NCBI GenBank assembly: GCA_016790965.1
Contig: JAEUNZ010000027.1
Coordinates: 110,983-174,982 of the forward strand
DNA length: 64,000 bases
From: SSSZ01 sp016790965
GTDB taxonomy: Bacteria; Pseudomonadota; Gammaproteobacteria; Burkholderiales; Rhodocyclaceae
Direction of reading: 5' to 3'
The notes under the pieces were generated by a model, which worked only from the letters and a program-made list of their open reading frames with translations, had not been told where the DNA came from and did not search any database. Positions 35,202 to 42,852 of the stretch are shown piece by piece (positions within the stretch are counted from its first letter, which is position 1; each line of letters opens with the position of its first letter). Both the position numbers and the translations under genes were made by a program.

Positions 35202-36041
35202 ATGAAGCAAAAAAGACACAAGCTCCAGATGGTTGCGGTTCTGGTGGCCGCACTGACGATGTCTGCCATTGCAGAGGTCGCAATCGCCGAAAGCGGCAAA
35301 GTCAAGAGCATCACCCTCGCCACCACGCCGACCAGAATTCCGGCAGTGCGCCCGGACGGCCGGATCGACACCCCAGAACGCCCGGGTTTTCGCGTGGAGA
35401 TTCTGCGCAGCGCGGGCAGGCAGTGCGGCGTCAATGTCAATTTCGCTCCCGTACCTTGGGCGCGCGCACTGGAGTTGGTCAAGAATGGTGACGTTCAGGG
35501 CGTATTCAATTCTTCCTATTCCGAGGAACGGACGGCTTACGGCGCCTACCCGATGAAGAAGGGCGTTCCCGATTCCCGCAGGGCGATGACGGCCTATACC
35601 TATGGTTTGTACGTCCATCCGGACAGCCAACTGAGCTGGGATGGAAAGACAGTCACGGCGCTGGGATCGGACAAGAATATCCTTGTCGAGGAGGGTTCCG
35701 TCGCCGTGAAAATGATCGGTCAAGCCGGCCTGCAGCCCCTGGAGACGGCCCATTATCCCAATATGGTGCGCATGTTGGCGGAAAAGCGCGCCGCGGGGAT
35801 GGTGGCGATCGACGTAAACGTGGACGAAGTATTAGCCAACGAACCCCAACTGGCGGCACACATCAAGCGCCTGGCGCCCCCGTTCGCAACGGTCTACGGC
35901 TACGTCATGTTTGCCAGGCCTTTTTACACTGCGAATTCCGAACTCGTCGAGTGCTTCTGGACCGCACTGGGCGAGATTCGCGCGAAACCGGAGTACGAGG
36001 CGCTGGTGCGGTCCTATAACAACGGCCAGTTCATCGAATAG
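35202..36041 (+). CDS. Periplasmic solute-binding protein, family 3 type
   Basis: 279 residues. N-terminal signal peptide (basic MKQKRHK, hydrophobic VAVLVAALTMSAIAEVAIA). The mature part has the bacterial SBP family 3 outline: GFRVEILRSAGRQCGVNVNFAPVPWARALELVKNGDVQGVFNSSYSEERTAYG, and a late KPEYEALVRSYN. No ABC permease or ATPase gene lies nearby, so a sensory role with the divergent histidine kinase is more likely than transport. GGAG at 35189-35192 precedes the ATG by 9 bp. Confidence 0.75.
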   Translation: MKQKRHKLQMVAVLVAALTMSAIAEVAIAESGKVKSITLATTPTRIPAVRPDGRIDTPERPGFRVEILRSAGRQCGVNVNFAPVPWARALELVKNGDVQGVFNSSYSEERTAYGAYPMKKGVPDSRRAMTAYTYGLYVHPDSQLSWDGKTVTALGSDKNILVEEGSVAVKMIGQAGLQPLETAHYPNMVRMLAEKRAAGMVAIDVNVDEVLANEPQLAAHIKRLAPPFATVYGYVMFARPFYTANSELVECFWTALGEIRAKPEYEALVRSYNNGQFIE

Positions 36042-36350
36042 GCTTCCCGGTCCGAATTGCCCCTCGTTTCATGGCCAGGGTTCAGGTCTTGCCTAACCCC
36101 GAGTGTCGTGCGGCCGTGCTGCAGAGTCTGCCTCTTAGGGAAGCAGCATTAGGAAGCGTTTCACGGAAGAAGCGATCGTCGGCGGACAGAAACGATGTTC
36201 GGCGTGCGGCTAATGCAGACCGTTCACTTCGCTGGCGCAATGCTTTTCACCCTGGACTTCCCCGCATCAGAGAATCGCTTGAACGCCTTCTGGCCGCATG
36301 TTTCGGGCGTGCGCTTGGCCGGCGCCTCCGCGCCGAGGCATTGAGGGCGG
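36042..36350. other. Intergenic stretch without recognised gene
   Basis: 309 bp after the solute-binding protein gene and before the secretion-gene relic. No family, repeat or terminator was recognised. Confidence 0.4.
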
Positions 36351-36936
36351 CTAGGGCCTTGTAGGACGGGGATTGACCACAGCGCTCGCGGGCAGCGCCC
36401 GCGCTGGCATGCCACGGTGAATCGCTTCGGCGCTGACATGCTTGACGCTCCCCTCCGCGATGCCGTATTTCTGTAAGGGAAATGCGGGGAACTTGTGCCG
36501 GACCGTCTGCCCCGGGTGCACGAAGCCGCTGCCCTCATTGCTGATGCAGGCCTCCGCCCGCAGCGGCTCTTCCCGGGGGACCAGGGTGTGGAGGAGGGTG
36601 ACGGCGGCGCCGGAGACGAATTCACGCAGGGTCTCCACGCCGTGCAGGCGCGCCATCAGGGTACTGGTGGGACGCTGCTCGAAATAGGGCAGGGGCAGGC
36701 GCTGCCAGTTCAGGCCGGCGCTGGGGACGAGCCTCGTGCGGAAACCCAGGGCCCGGGCCGCTTCGTGCAGCGTAGCGCGGGTCAGGGGCGGCGATGGGCG
36801 CTCCGCAGCGGCGCCGCGTTGAAAGGCACGCGTACAGGCCGCACAGGCTGGCGAAAAACCACACCAGCGCTTCCCGACTGATCTCGGCGCTGTCCCCCGG
36901 CATGCGATTTCCCAAGAAAGGCAAGGCCCGGCGCAC
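36351..36936 (-). pseudogene. Decayed type I secretion ABC transporter fused to an HlyD end
   Basis: Read on the minus strand in two or three frames, pieces of a type I secretion operon follow one another. An ABC-transporter N-terminal C39-like part comes first (ISREALVWFFASLCGLY, then TRATLHEAARALGFRTRL), then a transmembrane-domain piece (LPYFEQRPTSTLMARLHGVETLREFVSGAAVTLL). Last is the HlyD adaptor end (ISNEGSGFVHPGQTVRHKFPAFPLQKYGIAEGSVKHVSAEAI). Frame changes and a large internal deletion join genes that are normally over 2 kb apart. The HlyD part resembles the relic at 26552-26945 (SNEDIGFVREGQPVKLKF), so a duplicated or rearranged secretion locus once flanked this segment. Confidence 0.7.
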
Positions 36937-37162
36937 GTGCCAGGGCCTGTGACATGTTGATGATTTTTATTGGAGTTTCTCCGGACTGCATGCGCATGTG
37001 AATATGACGTAAGGCATCGCGCGGGCCTCTGGCCTGCGCGGGCGGTGCGATGGCGCCGTGCGCGGAGTGCTGGTGAAGCCGCGCGCTGCGACCCGGCCTG
37101 CGCCGGAGATAGAGCGCAAGATTCGGGTCGACGCGGGCGGGCGGCGGTGCCACCATGGCCAG

Positions 37163-37316
37163 TAGTCGGTTAGAGAGGTTCAGCACTGTTCGACCCGCCC
37201 CACATCCCCGTCGTCGCTCATCCTCGCCGTGGTTTCGGCTATGGTAGTGGTTCGCTTCGCGCGATCGCGGCGCGGAGGCGAGCCTCGGCATCGACGCAAA
37301 CCTATCTGACTGACCA
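37163..37316. repeat. Family B intergenic repeat, copy 2
   Basis: 154 bp, TAGTCGGTTAGAGAGGTT (37163-37180) at the left and AACCTATCTGACTGACCA (37299-37316) at the right, mutually complementary with few mismatches. The interior shares CGTCGCTCATCCTCGCC with copy 1 at 12386. The rest of the 408 bp between the secretion relic and the Ada-like gene (36937-37344) shows no gene. Confidence 0.7.
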
Positions 37317-37344
37317 CCAGGTCTCATTTGTCGAGTGACATGCC

Positions 37345-38223
37345 ATGGCACGCTCCGCCGAACCGTCGTCCCAGGGGGCGGCCCCGCAGGATTCAGATCG
37401 CGACTACGAACGCATGGTACGGGCCATCGCCTTCATCGCCGCACACGTTGAGGACCAGCCTGGGCTGGAGGCCGTCGCGGCCCATGTCCACCTCAGTCCC
37501 TGGCACTTCCAGCGGCTGTTTTCCCGGTGGGTGGGGACGACCCCCAAGCGCTTTCTTCAAGTGCTGACCGTGGAGCGGGCCAAGAGGCTGCTACAGGCGT
37601 CGCGTCCGCTCCTCGAAGTCGCCGCGGCGGTGGGATTGAGCGGTGCTTCCCGCCTGCACGATCATTGCGTCAGCCTGGAGGCCATGAGCCCTGGCGAGGT
37701 CCGCGCCGGCGGCGCCGGGCTGACCCTGGAGTACGGCATTGCCTCCACGCCCTTCGGCCCGGCCCTGGTGGGATTCAGCCCGCGGGGTCTGTGCTGCCTC
37801 GAATTCCTCGCTCCTGGCGAGCAGGACGAGGCGCCGCAGTGCCTTGCCCGGCGCTGGCCCCGGGCCACCCTGCGGTCGGCGCCCCGGGAGAAAGTCGAGC
37901 GGGTCGAGCGGGCCATGGTCGGCGCCGGGGGCGAAGGGCGCCCCCTGCCCTTGTGCGTGGCGGGTACGTCGTTCCAGATCGCCGTTTGGAAGGCCTTGAT
38001 CGCCTTGCCTCCCGGGGCGCTGGCCAGCTACGGGCACTTGGCGTCTGCCCTGGGCAGGCCTGGGGCCGCCCGGGCAGTGGGACGGGCGGTGGGGCACAAT
38101 CCGGTGGCCGTACTCATCCCCTGTCACCGCGTCATCCGCGAAACCGGCGGACTGGGGGGCTATCGCTGGGGGCTGCCGCGCAAGCAGGCGCTGTTGTCCT
38201 GGGAGGCGGTCCGGGCTCTTTGA
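37345..38223 (+). CDS. Ada-like AraC regulator fused to O6-methylguanine-DNA methyltransferase
   Basis: 292 residues. Residues 20-115 are an AraC-type double HTH (LEAVAAHVHLSPWHFQRLFSRWVGTTPKRFLQ). Residues 130-290 are the methyltransferase, with the N-terminal Ada-like region (GIASTPFGPALVGFS) and the active site VLIPCHRVIRETGGLGGYRWG, where the Cys takes the alkyl group irreversibly. The zinc/phosphotriester-accepting Cys domain of E. coli Ada is absent, as in many AraC-MGMT fusions. It repairs O6-alkylguanine and may regulate itself. The ATG at 37345 has no strong Shine-Dalgarno and starts 28 bp behind a family B repeat. Confidence 0.88.
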   Translation: MARSAEPSSQGAAPQDSDRDYERMVRAIAFIAAHVEDQPGLEAVAAHVHLSPWHFQRLFSRWVGTTPKRFLQVLTVERAKRLLQASRPLLEVAAAVGLSGASRLHDHCVSLEAMSPGEVRAGGAGLTLEYGIASTPFGPALVGFSPRGLCCLEFLAPGEQDEAPQCLARRWPRATLRSAPREKVERVERAMVGAGGEGRPLPLCVAGTSFQIAVWKALIALPPGALASYGHLASALGRPGAARAVGRAVGHNPVAVLIPCHRVIRETGGLGGYRWGLPRKQALLSWEAVRAL

Positions 38224-38265
38224 GCCTGGGGGCCTTATCATCCCCCTTATAACTTGGAGGGCGCC

Positions 38266-39162
38266 ATGTTCGATGCCAGCTACGAGCTTCGTACCGTGCA
38301 GGTTGGGGAAACTTTCCTGCGGGTGCGCCTGCGGCGCAACGAGGGGAGGCCGCCCCTGCTGCTCCTGCACGGCTACCCCGAGACCCACGTCTTGTGGCAC
38401 AAGCTGGCCCCGCGCCTGGAGGCGGATTTTTCCCTGGTGATGCCGGATCTGCGGGGCTACGGCGATTCCGGCAAACCGCCTTCCGAGCCGGATTGTGCCA
38501 ACCAGTCCAAGCGCGCCATGGGCCGGGACCTGGCGCAGTTGATGGATGTCCTCGGCTACCCCCGCTTCCACCTCGCCGGCCACGACCGCGGCGCCCGAGT
38601 GGCCCACCGCCTGTGCCTCGACTTCCCCGAGCGCGTCCTGGCGGCTTCGGTCATGGACATCGTGCCCACGGCGACGACCTTCGCCCTCACCGACAAGGCA
38701 CTGGCGACGGCGTATTTCCACTGGTTTTTCCTCATCCAGCCGGCGCCGCTGCCCGAGCGCATGATCGCGCCGGACCCCGCCAGCTGGCTCAAGGGCTGCC
38801 TCTCCCGCTGGAGCATGGGCAACGAGGCCGCCTTCGAGCCGGAGGTGGTGGCCGAATACGTACGCTGCTTTTCCGACCCGGAAGCGATCCGCGCCAGTTG
38901 CGACGACTATCGCGCCGCCGCCGGCATCGACCTGGTCCACGACGCGGAAGACGCCGGGCGGCGTATCCGCTGCCCGTTGCTGGTGCTGTGGGGGGCCAAG
39001 GGCTTCGTCGGGCGCAATTACGACGTCCTCGCCCTGTGGCGGGAAAAGGCGGCCGAAGTCTCGGGTACGGGCCTGCCCTGCGGCCATTTCCTGCCCGAGG
39101 AGGAGCCGGCCGCCGTGGCGAAGGAAGTGCTGCGCTTTTTCGGCCGGGCAACTCCCGCCTGA
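38266..39162 (+). CDS. Alpha/beta hydrolase, haloacetate dehalogenase-like
   Basis: 298 residues. The oxyanion region is LLLLHGYPETHVLWHKLAPRL, the nucleophile elbow GHDRGARVAHRLCLDFP (Asp nucleophile, not Ser), then DIVPT and the catalytic His in PCGHFLPEEEP. Asp in the elbow and the DRGARVAHR sequence are typical of fluoroacetate/haloacetate dehalogenases and epoxide-hydrolase relatives. Activity on haloacids cannot be decided from sequence alone. The ATG at 38266 has GGAGGGC just upstream; a TTG at 38254 is less likely. It lies 42 bp behind the Ada-like gene in the same direction. Confidence 0.8.
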   Translation: MFDASYELRTVQVGETFLRVRLRRNEGRPPLLLLHGYPETHVLWHKLAPRLEADFSLVMPDLRGYGDSGKPPSEPDCANQSKRAMGRDLAQLMDVLGYPRFHLAGHDRGARVAHRLCLDFPERVLAASVMDIVPTATTFALTDKALATAYFHWFFLIQPAPLPERMIAPDPASWLKGCLSRWSMGNEAAFEPEVVAEYVRCFSDPEAIRASCDDYRAAAGIDLVHDAEDAGRRIRCPLLVLWGAKGFVGRNYDVLALWREKAAEVSGTGLPCGHFLPEEEPAAVAKEVLRFFGRATPA

Positions 39163-39212
39163 TCGCTTGCCCCCTGCTTCTTGCCCTCGCGGGCCGCGGG
39201 CGTCGGAGAAGG

Positions 39213-39361
39213 CTCAGAGGCCGTGAAGAAATCGTAGCGAGCGGCCCGAGTGGGAGGTGGACGGAGCGCTGCGACGAGACATATCGGATCGATAGGTGAG
39301 GAGCGAGCACTGCCCAAGGAAGCAATCGGGCGGCGCAGTAGATTTATTCACGGTCTCTCAG
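39213..39361. repeat. Family A palindromic intergenic repeat, copy 3
   Basis: 149 bp between convergent genes. Left arm CTCAGAGGCCGTGAAGAAAT (39213-39232); right arm, read on the minus strand, CTGAGAGACCGTGAATAAAT. The interior has GTAGCGAGCGG, GCGACGAGACATAT and CGGCGCAGTAG. It is in inverted orientation relative to copy 2, and the right arm contains the TGA stop of the CDF transporter gene. Confidence 0.8.
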
Positions 39362-40281
39362 TCGGGGCGACGCTCCACCGTCAGGTGAATGATGCCCTCG
39401 ATCCCTTCCAGGGCACGCCTCAGGCCGCGGAGATCGTGCTCTCCACTGCCTTCCAGGGCGACGATACAGGCGTGGCTGCCGTGGCCGACCCGCCAGACGT
39501 GGAGGTCGGCGATGACCAGGGACGGGGCATGGATGGCGACCGCGCCGCGCACGGTCTCGACCAGGCTGGCTGAGGGGGCGGCGTCAAGGAGGGCGGTGGC
39601 CGTATCGCGCACCAGGCCCAGCGCCCACAGGGCGACGACGACGGCGCCCGCCAGTCCGATGGCCGGATCCATCCAGGCCAGCGCGAGGTACTTGCCCGAA
39701 AGCAGGGCGACGATGGCCAGGACCGAGGTGGCGGCGTCGGTCAGCACGTGCAGGTAGGCGGCCCGCAGGTTGAGGTCGTGGGCGTGGGGGTGGCCATGTT
39801 CATGGGCATGGGCGTGGCCCTGCGCGTGAGGGTCGTGGTCCGGTGCGTGCAGCCACCAGGCGGACAGCAGATTGACCGCCAAGCCCAAGGCCGCGACCGC
39901 CAGGGCCTGGTCGTAGGCCACGGCGACGGGGGAGAGCAGGCGCGCCACCGATTCCACCGCCATCAGGGCGGCGATGGCGAGCAGGAGCAGGGCACTGGTG
40001 TAGCCTCCCAGGACCTCGATCTTCCAGGTGCCGAAGGCAAAGCGACCATCGCCCGCGTGGCGGCGGGCCAGGACATAGGCCCCCCAGGCGAGTCCCAGGG
40101 CGAGGACGTGGGAACCCATGTGCCAGCCATCGGCCAGCAGCGCCATGGAGCCCGACCACCAGCCCACCGCGATCTCCAGCACCATGGTCGCAGCGGTGAG
40201 CAGAAACACCCGCCGGGTGCGGCTTTCGGCGACCGGGGAGCCGCCGTGGGCGATGGGGCTGTGGCAGAGAGGATCTTGCAT
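39358..40281 (-). CDS. Cation diffusion facilitator (DmeF-like Co/Zn/Cd exporter)
   Basis: 307 residues, six membrane helices of the CDF family. The metal-site helix ALLADGWHMGSHVLALGLAWG and its partner LRAAYLHVLTDAATSVLAIVALL carry the His/Asp ligands. Between them lies a His-rich cytoplasmic loop (HDPHAQGHAHAHEHGHPHAHD). The C-terminal domain (SLVIADLHVWRVGHGSHACIVAL) is the usual ferredoxin-like metal-sensing part. The DGWHMGSH form is that of DmeF-like proteins, which export cobalt and other divalent metals to the periplasm with proton exchange. The stop codon lies in a family A repeat. Confidence 0.88.
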   Translation of the reverse strand: MQDPLCHSPIAHGGSPVAESRTRRVFLLTAATMVLEIAVGWWSGSMALLADGWHMGSHVLALGLAWGAYVLARRHAGDGRFAFGTWKIEVLGGYTSALLLLAIAALMAVESVARLLSPVAVAYDQALAVAALGLAVNLLSAWWLHAPDHDPHAQGHAHAHEHGHPHAHDLNLRAAYLHVLTDAATSVLAIVALLSGKYLALAWMDPAIGLAGAVVVALWALGLVRDTATALLDAAPSASLVETVRGAVAIHAPSLVIADLHVWRVGHGSHACIVALEGSGEHDLRGLRRALEGIEGIIHLTVERRPD

Positions 40282-40362
40282 GGCGGCAGGGCGGGAGCGA
40301 TGCCCTGGATTCTAACCGGGAAGGCCCCGGCCGGAGGGCCGGGGGACATGGCCGGCGGCCCC

Positions 40363-41781
40363 TCAGCGCGGCAACATGAACGACGCCTTCTCGCTCAAGC
40401 GCACGCTCGCATCGTCGCTGGCCTCGATGTGGAAACGGATGGGGTTGGCGCCCGCTTGGCCTGATTGCGGCGGGGTGCGGACCTGGGCGGTGACGGCCAG
40501 GGCCGAGCTGGGGGCCAGATCGACCTCCGCCGGCCCGGCGAGGTGAATGCCCTCCAGGCCGCTGACGGAGACGCGGTAGCGGCGGGCCCGTTCCTCGGTA
40601 TTCATGAAGTGCAGGGTGAAGACGTTTTCGATATTGCCATCGTCCGCTTCCCGGGTCAGGGTGGCGCGGTCGCGGATGACGTCCACCTTGAGGGGCGGGC
40701 GATGGGCCAGGAACCAGGTGGCGGCGCCGGTGATGAGGATCAGGATGGCCGTGTAGAGCAGGATGCGGGGGCGCAGGATGTGGGCGATGATTTCCTGCCG
40801 GCCGAGGCCCCGCTGCATGGCGTTTTCGGTCGAATAGCGGATGAGGCCCCTCGGCGCGCCCAGCTTGTCCATGATCTGGTCGCAGCCGTCCACGCAGGCG
40901 GCGCAGCCGATGCATTCGTACTGGAGTCCCTTGCGGATGTCGATGCCCGTGGGGCAGACCTGGATACAGACGCCGCAGTCGACGCAGTCTCCCAGGCCGG
41001 CGGCGCGGGGATCCACGCCCTTCTTACGGGCGCCCCGGGGTTCGCCGCGCTCGGGGTCGTAGGTGACGATGAGGGTGTCGGGGTCGAACATCACGCTTTG
41101 GAAGCGGGCGTAAGGGCACATGTACTTGCACACTTGTTCCCGCAGGCTGCCGGCCATCAGGTAGGTGAAACCGGCGTAGAAGAAGATCCAGAAGCTTTCC
41201 CAGGGGCCCAGGGAGGCGCTCCACAGCGAGGTCCACAACTCGTGCACCGGTGTGAAGTACCCCACCAGGGTGAAGCCGGTCCACAGGGCGAGCAGGGCCC
41301 ACAGGACGTGCTTGGCGATCTTCTTGCGCCCCTTGGCCGGGCTCCACGGTTCCCGGTCGAGTTTCATGCGGGCGTTGCGCTCCCCCTCGATCCAGTTCTC
41401 GATCCACATGAATATTTCCGTGTAGACCGTCTGGGGGCAGGCGTAGCCGCAGAACAGCCGGCCGGCGATGGCAGTGACCAGGAAGAGCCCGTAGGCCGAG
41501 ATGATGAGCAGGATGGCCAGGTAGATGACGTCCTGGGGCCAGAGAATGAGTCCGAAGAGATAAAACTTGCGCTCCACCAGATGAAACAGCAGGGCTTGGC
41601 GGTCGTTCCAAGGCAGCCAGAGGCCGCCGTAGAAGATGGCCTGGGTGAGGAGGACCAGGGCGATGCGCCCGTTGTCGAAGCCGCCCCGCACCCGGCGGGC
41701 GTAGATTTTCTTGTGCTTTTCGTAGAGGGAAACGGTGGCTGGGGGCTGTGCGGCCAGGGCGGAATCGCTGGGGTCGGTCAC
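40363..41781 (-). CDS. ccoG: Cytochrome c oxidase accessory protein CcoG
   Basis: 472 residues, RdxA/FixG family. An N-terminal KIYARRVRGGFDNGRI segment is followed by about five membrane helices, the conserved FCGYACPQTVYTEIFMWIE and REQVCKYMCPYARFQSVM cysteine motifs, and two [4Fe-4S] sites (CVDCGVCIQVCPTGIDI and CIGCAACVDGCDQ). A C-terminal immunoglobulin-like periplasmic domain follows. CcoG takes part in copper handling for assembly of cbb3-type oxidases, usually next to ccoNOPQ; those genes are not in this window. It lies 74 bp downstream of the PDO-like gene in the same direction. Confidence 0.93.
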   Translation of the reverse strand: MTDPSDSALAAQPPATVSLYEKHKKIYARRVRGGFDNGRIALVLLTQAIFYGGLWLPWNDRQALLFHLVERKFYLFGLILWPQDVIYLAILLIISAYGLFLVTAIAGRLFCGYACPQTVYTEIFMWIENWIEGERNARMKLDREPWSPAKGRKKIAKHVLWALLALWTGFTLVGYFTPVHELWTSLWSASLGPWESFWIFFYAGFTYLMAGSLREQVCKYMCPYARFQSVMFDPDTLIVTYDPERGEPRGARKKGVDPRAAGLGDCVDCGVCIQVCPTGIDIRKGLQYECIGCAACVDGCDQIMDKLGAPRGLIRYSTENAMQRGLGRQEIIAHILRPRILLYTAILILITGAATWFLAHRPPLKVDVIRDRATLTREADDGNIENVFTLHFMNTEERARRYRVSVSGLEGIHLAGPAEVDLAPSSALAVTAQVRTPPQSGQAGANPIRFHIEASDDASVRLSEKASFMLPR

Positions 41782-41855
41782 GGATCGGTCCTCGGGGAAA
41801 GGGAAGGGAAGCGTTGGAAGTCTGGGCGGGATATGGCAGCGGTCTTTTGCGGCGG

Positions 41856-42515
41856 TTACCGCCCGGCTTCCCGGCGGGCGACGAATTCGTCGCGGCTCAG
41901 GCCGGAAAAGAGCGGATTGCGGCCCCGCTCCTCACCAATGCAGCCCACCCGGCGCGCGCCACGCAAATGGCCTGGGTAGAGCAGGGTTTCGTCGGGAAGC
42001 GGCACGAAGACGCGGCGTACCGTGTCGTAGAGGGTGGCAGGGTCGCTGTCCGGCTCGTCGGTGGGGCCGCCGTCGCCCAGGGCCAGGCAGTCGCCGGTAA
42101 ACCAGCGTTCGCCCAGGGCCAGACTGACGCATCCGCGGGTATGGCCGGGGGTGTGCACCACCCGAGGCCTCAGGCATCCCAGGCGCAGCACCTCGCCGTC
42201 GTCCAGCAAGCGGTCGACGTCGAGTCCGGAATCGCGTCCGGCCAGGATCAGCGCGCCGGTCGCCTCGCGCAGCACCGCGGCGGCGCTGGTGTGGTCGGAA
42301 GGGCGGTGGGTTTCCAGCACGGCATCGATGCGCCACCCCGTTTCTTCGGCGACCCCCAGGTAGAGGGGCGCGTCGGCGGCCACCGGGTCCAGCAGCAGGG
42401 CCACCCGTTGTACCGGGCAGGCGATGAGGTAGGACAGCGTTCCGCTTGGCCGGTCGGCGAACTGCCGCAGCAGAGGGGGGACGGTGGCGGGGGGCGAAGG
42501 CGCAGGGGTGGGCAT
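41856..42515 (-). CDS. Persulfide-dioxygenase-like metallo-beta-lactamase-fold protein
   Basis: 219 residues. The end YPGHLRGARRVGCIGEERGRNPLFSG, then EFVARR, is the ETHE1/PDO signature, and TPGHTRGCVSL plus FTGDCLALGDGG supply the His and Asp metal ligands. The usual THxHxDH is ETHRPSDHTSA: the first His and the DH pair are kept, the second His is Pro. ETHE1 enzymes use one iron held by the first His, the GHT His and the GD Asp, all of which are retained, so activity is plausible. ATG 42515 matches the family N-terminus but lacks a clear Shine-Dalgarno. It is divergent from fisR with a sigma-54 promoter between. Confidence 0.75.
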   Translation of the reverse strand: MPTPAPSPPATVPPLLRQFADRPSGTLSYLIACPVQRVALLLDPVAADAPLYLGVAEETGWRIDAVLETHRPSDHTSAAAVLREATGALILAGRDSGLDVDRLLDDGEVLRLGCLRPRVVHTPGHTRGCVSLALGERWFTGDCLALGDGGPTDEPDSDPATLYDTVRRVFVPLPDETLLYPGHLRGARRVGCIGEERGRNPLFSGLSRDEFVARREAGR

Positions 42516-42714
42516 GGGTTCGGCATGTCTGAGGTGGAAGCGAACCGCCCCGGGGCTGCCGCGCAATGCCGCGATTCGCGCTAAGCGAGGGGGCGCGGCC
42601 GGGAGGCTCTGTCGGGGAATCTCCCGGTGCGGCGAAGCACCTTTAGGCCAGGCTTCCGAGTGGCGGGAATGCTCGGAGACCCAACGCAAGCAGCACGCTT
42701 CCGGGGGGGTATAT

Positions 42715-42729
42715 ACAATTCCCGTGCCA
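42715..42729 (-). promoter_or_regulatory. Sigma-54 (-24/-12) promoter for the PDO-like gene
   Basis: Minus strand TGGCACGGGAATTGT: the -24 element TGGCAC (42729-42724), 5-bp spacer and -12 element TTGT in place of TTGC. It points at the PDO-like gene, giving a leader of roughly 190 nt. The neighbouring activator is of the sigma-54 class, which fits. Confidence 0.65.
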
Positions 42730-42811
42730 GTGCTGTCGGTGCTGGATTTCCCTTTTTATTCAGTGGTGTGGCGAGATTCGTTTTACGCCGGGCTGGCCGC
42801 CGCCCCGGACA

Positions 42812-42849
42812 GCATGCCAATATTGACGTGGCGGCATGCCAACAATGAC
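42812..42849. promoter_or_regulatory. Paired upstream sites, probable FisR binding
   Basis: GCATGCCAATATTGAC (42812-42827) and GCATGCCAACAATGAC (42834-42849), 14 of 16 identical, spaced 22 bp or about two helix turns. They lie 85-125 bp upstream of the -24 element, the usual distance for enhancer-binding proteins, and directly before the fisR ATG. Confidence 0.5.
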
Positions 42850-42852
42850 AAT

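Larger units (their letters stand above)
42516..42852. other. Divergent control region of the PDO-like gene and fisR
   Basis: 337 bp with no supported gene. It contains a sigma-54 promoter toward the PDO-like gene and two direct repeats next to the fisR start (both listed separately). A GGTGC-GCACC hairpin (about 42631-42646) lies in the leader of the PDO-like gene. Confidence 0.6.

Noticed and set aside
38266..39162. Calling the hydrolase an epoxide hydrolase or a proven fluoroacetate dehalogenase
   Set aside because: The Asp nucleophile fits both; the deciding halide or epoxide-ring residues cannot be judged without an alignment.
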